Shown here: positions 62,220 to 64,000 of the stretch, in pieces | Position numbering within the stretch: position 1 is the stretch's first letter | Layout of the letters: every line of letters starts with the position of its first letter | From: Hyunsoonleella pacifica | Lineage (GTDB): Bacteria > Bacteroidota > Bacteroidia > Flavobacteriales > Flavobacteriaceae | Length of the DNA: 64,000 nucleotides | Assembly: GCF_004310335.1 (NCBI RefSeq) | Contig: NZ_SIRS01000003.1 | Span: 434,001-498,000, forward strand | Direction: 5' to 3' | Made by a program: the position numbers and the translations under genes | Notes under the pieces: model-generated | What the model saw: only the letters and a program-made list of their open reading frames with translations | What the model was told of the DNA's origin: nothing | The model's database searches: none

Positions 62220-62984
62220 CTATTGTTCTAACCACTTTCTAAAATCAGAAGTTGTAGAAGAACTTGTCATTACTTTCTCTTTTACATGAGTCATTTTTAT
62301 AAGTAACCTATTTTTGAAATGGCTTTCTATATTGTCAATATAATCGATATTTATAATTTCGCTACGATTGATTTTAAAAAATTTTGTGGGCTGCAATTGT
62401 TGATGTATTGCTCCTAAATTTTGAGAAATAGTGTGCCTCTTACCTTTGTTATCTGTTGCAATACAAAAATCTCCTGAGGCTTCGATTAGGTTAATTTCTG
62501 AAACGTTTAGCAACTGAATGCCTTTTGCTTTTTTGATAACAAAACGCTTTTTATAATTAGTGCTTTCTTCTTTTAAAGCTGATTTTAATTCTGTGATGGT
62601 TTGTTGATTTAGTGTATTGTAATCGCCTTGTTTAAATAATGCTTGGTATTTTTCTATGGCCTTTTTAAAGTCTAATTTGGTATAGGGTTTTAAAATATAA
62701 GCTATACCGTTAGTATTAAAGGCTTGGAATAAATACTCATCATGGGCTGAACAAAATATAATTGGAGAGGTTATGTTTGTTTCGTTATACAAATCGAACG
62801 AAATACCATCTAAAAGTTGAATATCAGATAATATAAAATCGTATTTGTTTTTTTGAAGAAAGGCTTTCCCATCTTTATTAGAGCGTGCCCAATCGTGCGC
62901 CACATCAGTTTCAAAATATTCGTTTACAAAGGCTTGTAATTTTTTGTATGCTGGTATTTCGTCTTCTAAAATTAAAATTTTCAT
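62220..62984 (-). CDS. LytTR-family response regulator
   Basis: A 254-residue two-domain regulator. The receiver domain is intact, with the phospho-acceptor Asp54 in FILSDIQLLDG, acidic pair at LILEDE and the conserved Lys in YILKPYTK. The C-terminal LytTR DNA-binding domain spans about 150-254 (LLNVSEINLIEASGDFCIAT and FKINRSEIINIDYIDNI). LytTR proteins bind paired direct repeats. It lies 12 bases after its sensor kinase; targets may include the 21-bp direct repeat at 40354-40390, but that is inference. Confidence 0.93.
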   Translation of the reverse strand: MKILILEDEIPAYKKLQAFVNEYFETDVAHDWARSNKDGKAFLQKNKYDFILSDIQLLDGISFDLYNETNITSPIIFCSAHDEYLFQAFNTNGIAYILKPYTKLDFKKAIEKYQALFKQGDYNTLNQQTITELKSALKEESTNYKKRFVIKKAKGIQLLNVSEINLIEASGDFCIATDNKGKRHTISQNLGAIHQQLQPTKFFKINRSEIINIDYIDNIESHFKNRLLIKMTHVKEKVMTSSSTTSDFRKWLEQ

Positions 62985-62996
62985 CTGTTTAAAAAA

Positions 62997-64000
62997 TTAG
63001 GCAATAAGCTTAATAATAGGAATAGAAATAGTGTATTCTTTATCTGTGTTTATGATGATAACTTCTTTATCAGATAGTAATAAATAACGCGTTTTTAAAT
63101 TCTCTAAACCTGTACCGAAAGATTCGTTTTTTGGTTTTGCATTCGTTTTTGTATTGGTTACTTTTAAAACATCATCTTCAATACTAATATGCGTTTTAAT
63201 GCTTTTTTCGTTTTGGGGCTTGTTATGTTTAACAACATTTTCAAGAAGTGTTTGTATAGCTCCTGTTGGGATAAATTTATCCTCAATTGGTGTTTTAATA
63301 TCTAAACGAAAATCATAGTCATTTTCAAAACGCGTTTTTATTAAAAACATATAGTTTTCAGCCAGTTCTATTTCTTTAGAAAGTTCCATGACCTCTGCAT
63401 CCTTGGTTTGAATAAGGTATCGGTATATTAAGGATAATCTATTTATGTATTCTTTAGCTTTTTCTGTATTACTATCTATTAAAGAATCTAGTGTGTTTAG
63501 GTTATTAAATAGAAAATGAGGGTCTATTTGCGAGCGCAATAATTTCAACTCGTTTTCTTTTTGTTGCTTTTCTATTTTCAAATATTGGTTTTGCCCTTCA
63601 TAAAACTTTTTGGTAAGGAATAGCGCAAAAGGAAAGGCTGTTTGTTCAGATCCTATATTTATCATACGAATTATAAAATTTAACCCTTTAGGGTATTTAT
63701 TCCAGTCGTTATTACCAGACCAAAATCCCACGGTGTACTCAAACGCAGTGAAAATTATAAGTGTTAATACGCCTAGTATCGCAAAAAGTAAGTACTTCTT
63801 TTTATTATTTACAAACCTTGGAATTAACCAAAAAACAAATATGAAAATAGTACAGAAAATAGCGATAAACTGTGCTGGAAAATCAACCAAATATTCTATT
63901 AGAAAAGCATCTCTGTTATAATATTCTATGCCTTGAATGGTAAAAGACACAAAGAAATATACTGCCAGAACTATAAAATCAGAGCTGTTTAATTTTGTAT
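62997..64000 (-). CDS. LytS/YehU-type sensor histidine kinase, cut by the right edge
   Basis: The frame is open to the window end. A GTG at 63950 would start a shortened form, but the codons upstream encode further hydrophobic sequence (LNSSDFIVLAVYFFVS), so the true start is outside the window. Helices occupy the N-terminal half; the HisKA_3-like His-phosphorylation site is in LRSQIDPHFLFNNLNTLDSL, followed by the ATPase domain (IQTLLENVVKHNKPQNEKS and GTGLENLKTRYLLL). Forms a two-component pair with the LytTR regulator 12 bases downstream. Confidence 0.88.
   Translation of the reverse strand, partial: TKLNSSDFIVLAVYFFVSFTIQGIEYYNRDAFLIEYLVDFPAQFIAIFCTIFIFVFWLIPRFVNNKKKYLLFAILGVLTLIIFTAFEYTVGFWSGNNDWNKYPKGLNFIIRMINIGSEQTAFPFALFLTKKFYEGQNQYLKIEKQQKENELKLLRSQIDPHFLFNNLNTLDSLIDSNTEKAKEYINRLSLIYRYLIQTKDAEVMELSKEIELAENYMFLIKTRFENDYDFRLDIKTPIEDKFIPTGAIQTLLENVVKHNKPQNEKSIKTHISIEDDVLKVTNTKTNAKPKNESFGTGLENLKTRYLLLSDKEVIIINTDKEYTISIPIIKLIA

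Noticed and set aside
63610-63921. 103-codon plus-strand frame near the right edge
   Set aside because: Opposite the sensor kinase transmembrane region; no independent support.

Overview
The window looks like a chromosomal segment of a marine-type Flavobacteriaceae (Bacteroidota). It is AT-rich, has no Shine-Dalgarno-led starts, and carries many TAnnTTTG-type -7 promoter elements. Typical flavobacterial gene sets are present (mce-rbfA-FtsX permease; DUF177-rpmF and fabH-accB-accC; a PID-CTERM-like small protein; a TonB-fused anti-sigma factor), together with palindromic intergenic repeats of kinds I recall from this family. I see no rRNA, CRISPR array, prophage or insertion sequence. The genus cannot be fixed from the sequence alone.

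Layout. 1-8.7 kb: a truncated FG-GAP/VCBS lipoprotein, a coupled kinase-phosphatase pair, a histone-deacetylase-family hydrolase, a DUF695-RraB fusion, Tex and a Gfo/Idh oxidoreductase. 8.5-12.6 kb: a redox/regulatory island with two AhpD-like proteins, a degenerate cupredoxin, an AraC regulator, a Crp/Fnr regulator and two unlisted small proteins. 12.6-21.8 kb: RDD protein, metG, LD-carboxypeptidase, DUF1569, an ECF sigma factor with a 985-residue anti-sigma/TonB protein, and a TerB-DnaJ protein. 22-30.4 kb: bacilliredoxin, PlsC-like acyltransferase and acyl-ACP desaturase, HD hydrolase, mscL, asd, a prolyl oligopeptidase lipoprotein and an ABC ATPase. 30.4-40.3 kb: MMPL transporter, Gre-like protein, FAD oxidoreductase, accC-accB-fabH, rpmF-DUF177-pdxA, ribE and the PID-CTERM protein.

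40.6-51 kb holds a TPR protein, then a YqiJ-like membrane protein, a flotillin and a 1630-residue MoxR-like AAA ATPase, which together look like one membrane-associated system, followed by a convergent NUC endonuclease and a CAT-anticodon tRNA. 51.2-56.9 kb holds mce, rbfA, a LolC/E-like permease, a DUF5946-like protein, a C1 peptidase, a VOC protein and dusB. 56.9-60.2 kb is the most unusual block: an Lgt-like protein lacking the catalytic His, a small membrane protein, a radical SAM enzyme resembling the archaeal tetraether lipid synthase (Tes/MJ0619) family, and two tandem paralogous small membrane proteins. The window ends with lepA and a LytTR/LytS two-component pair cut by the right edge.

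Main observations. (1) The Lgt-like plus Tes-like block may be an undescribed membrane-lipid or lipoprotein-lipid modification system. (2) Two ~72-bp promoter modules with identical internal spacing lie upstream of a 58-residue His/Cys-rich protein and of an AhpD-like gene, next to an AraC regulator. (3) A 16-bp direct repeat with 21-bp period, fitting LytTR-type binding sites, lies upstream of the PID-CTERM gene. (4) A REP-like palindrome is inserted in frame in metG. (5) Several palindromic repeat families occur between genes.
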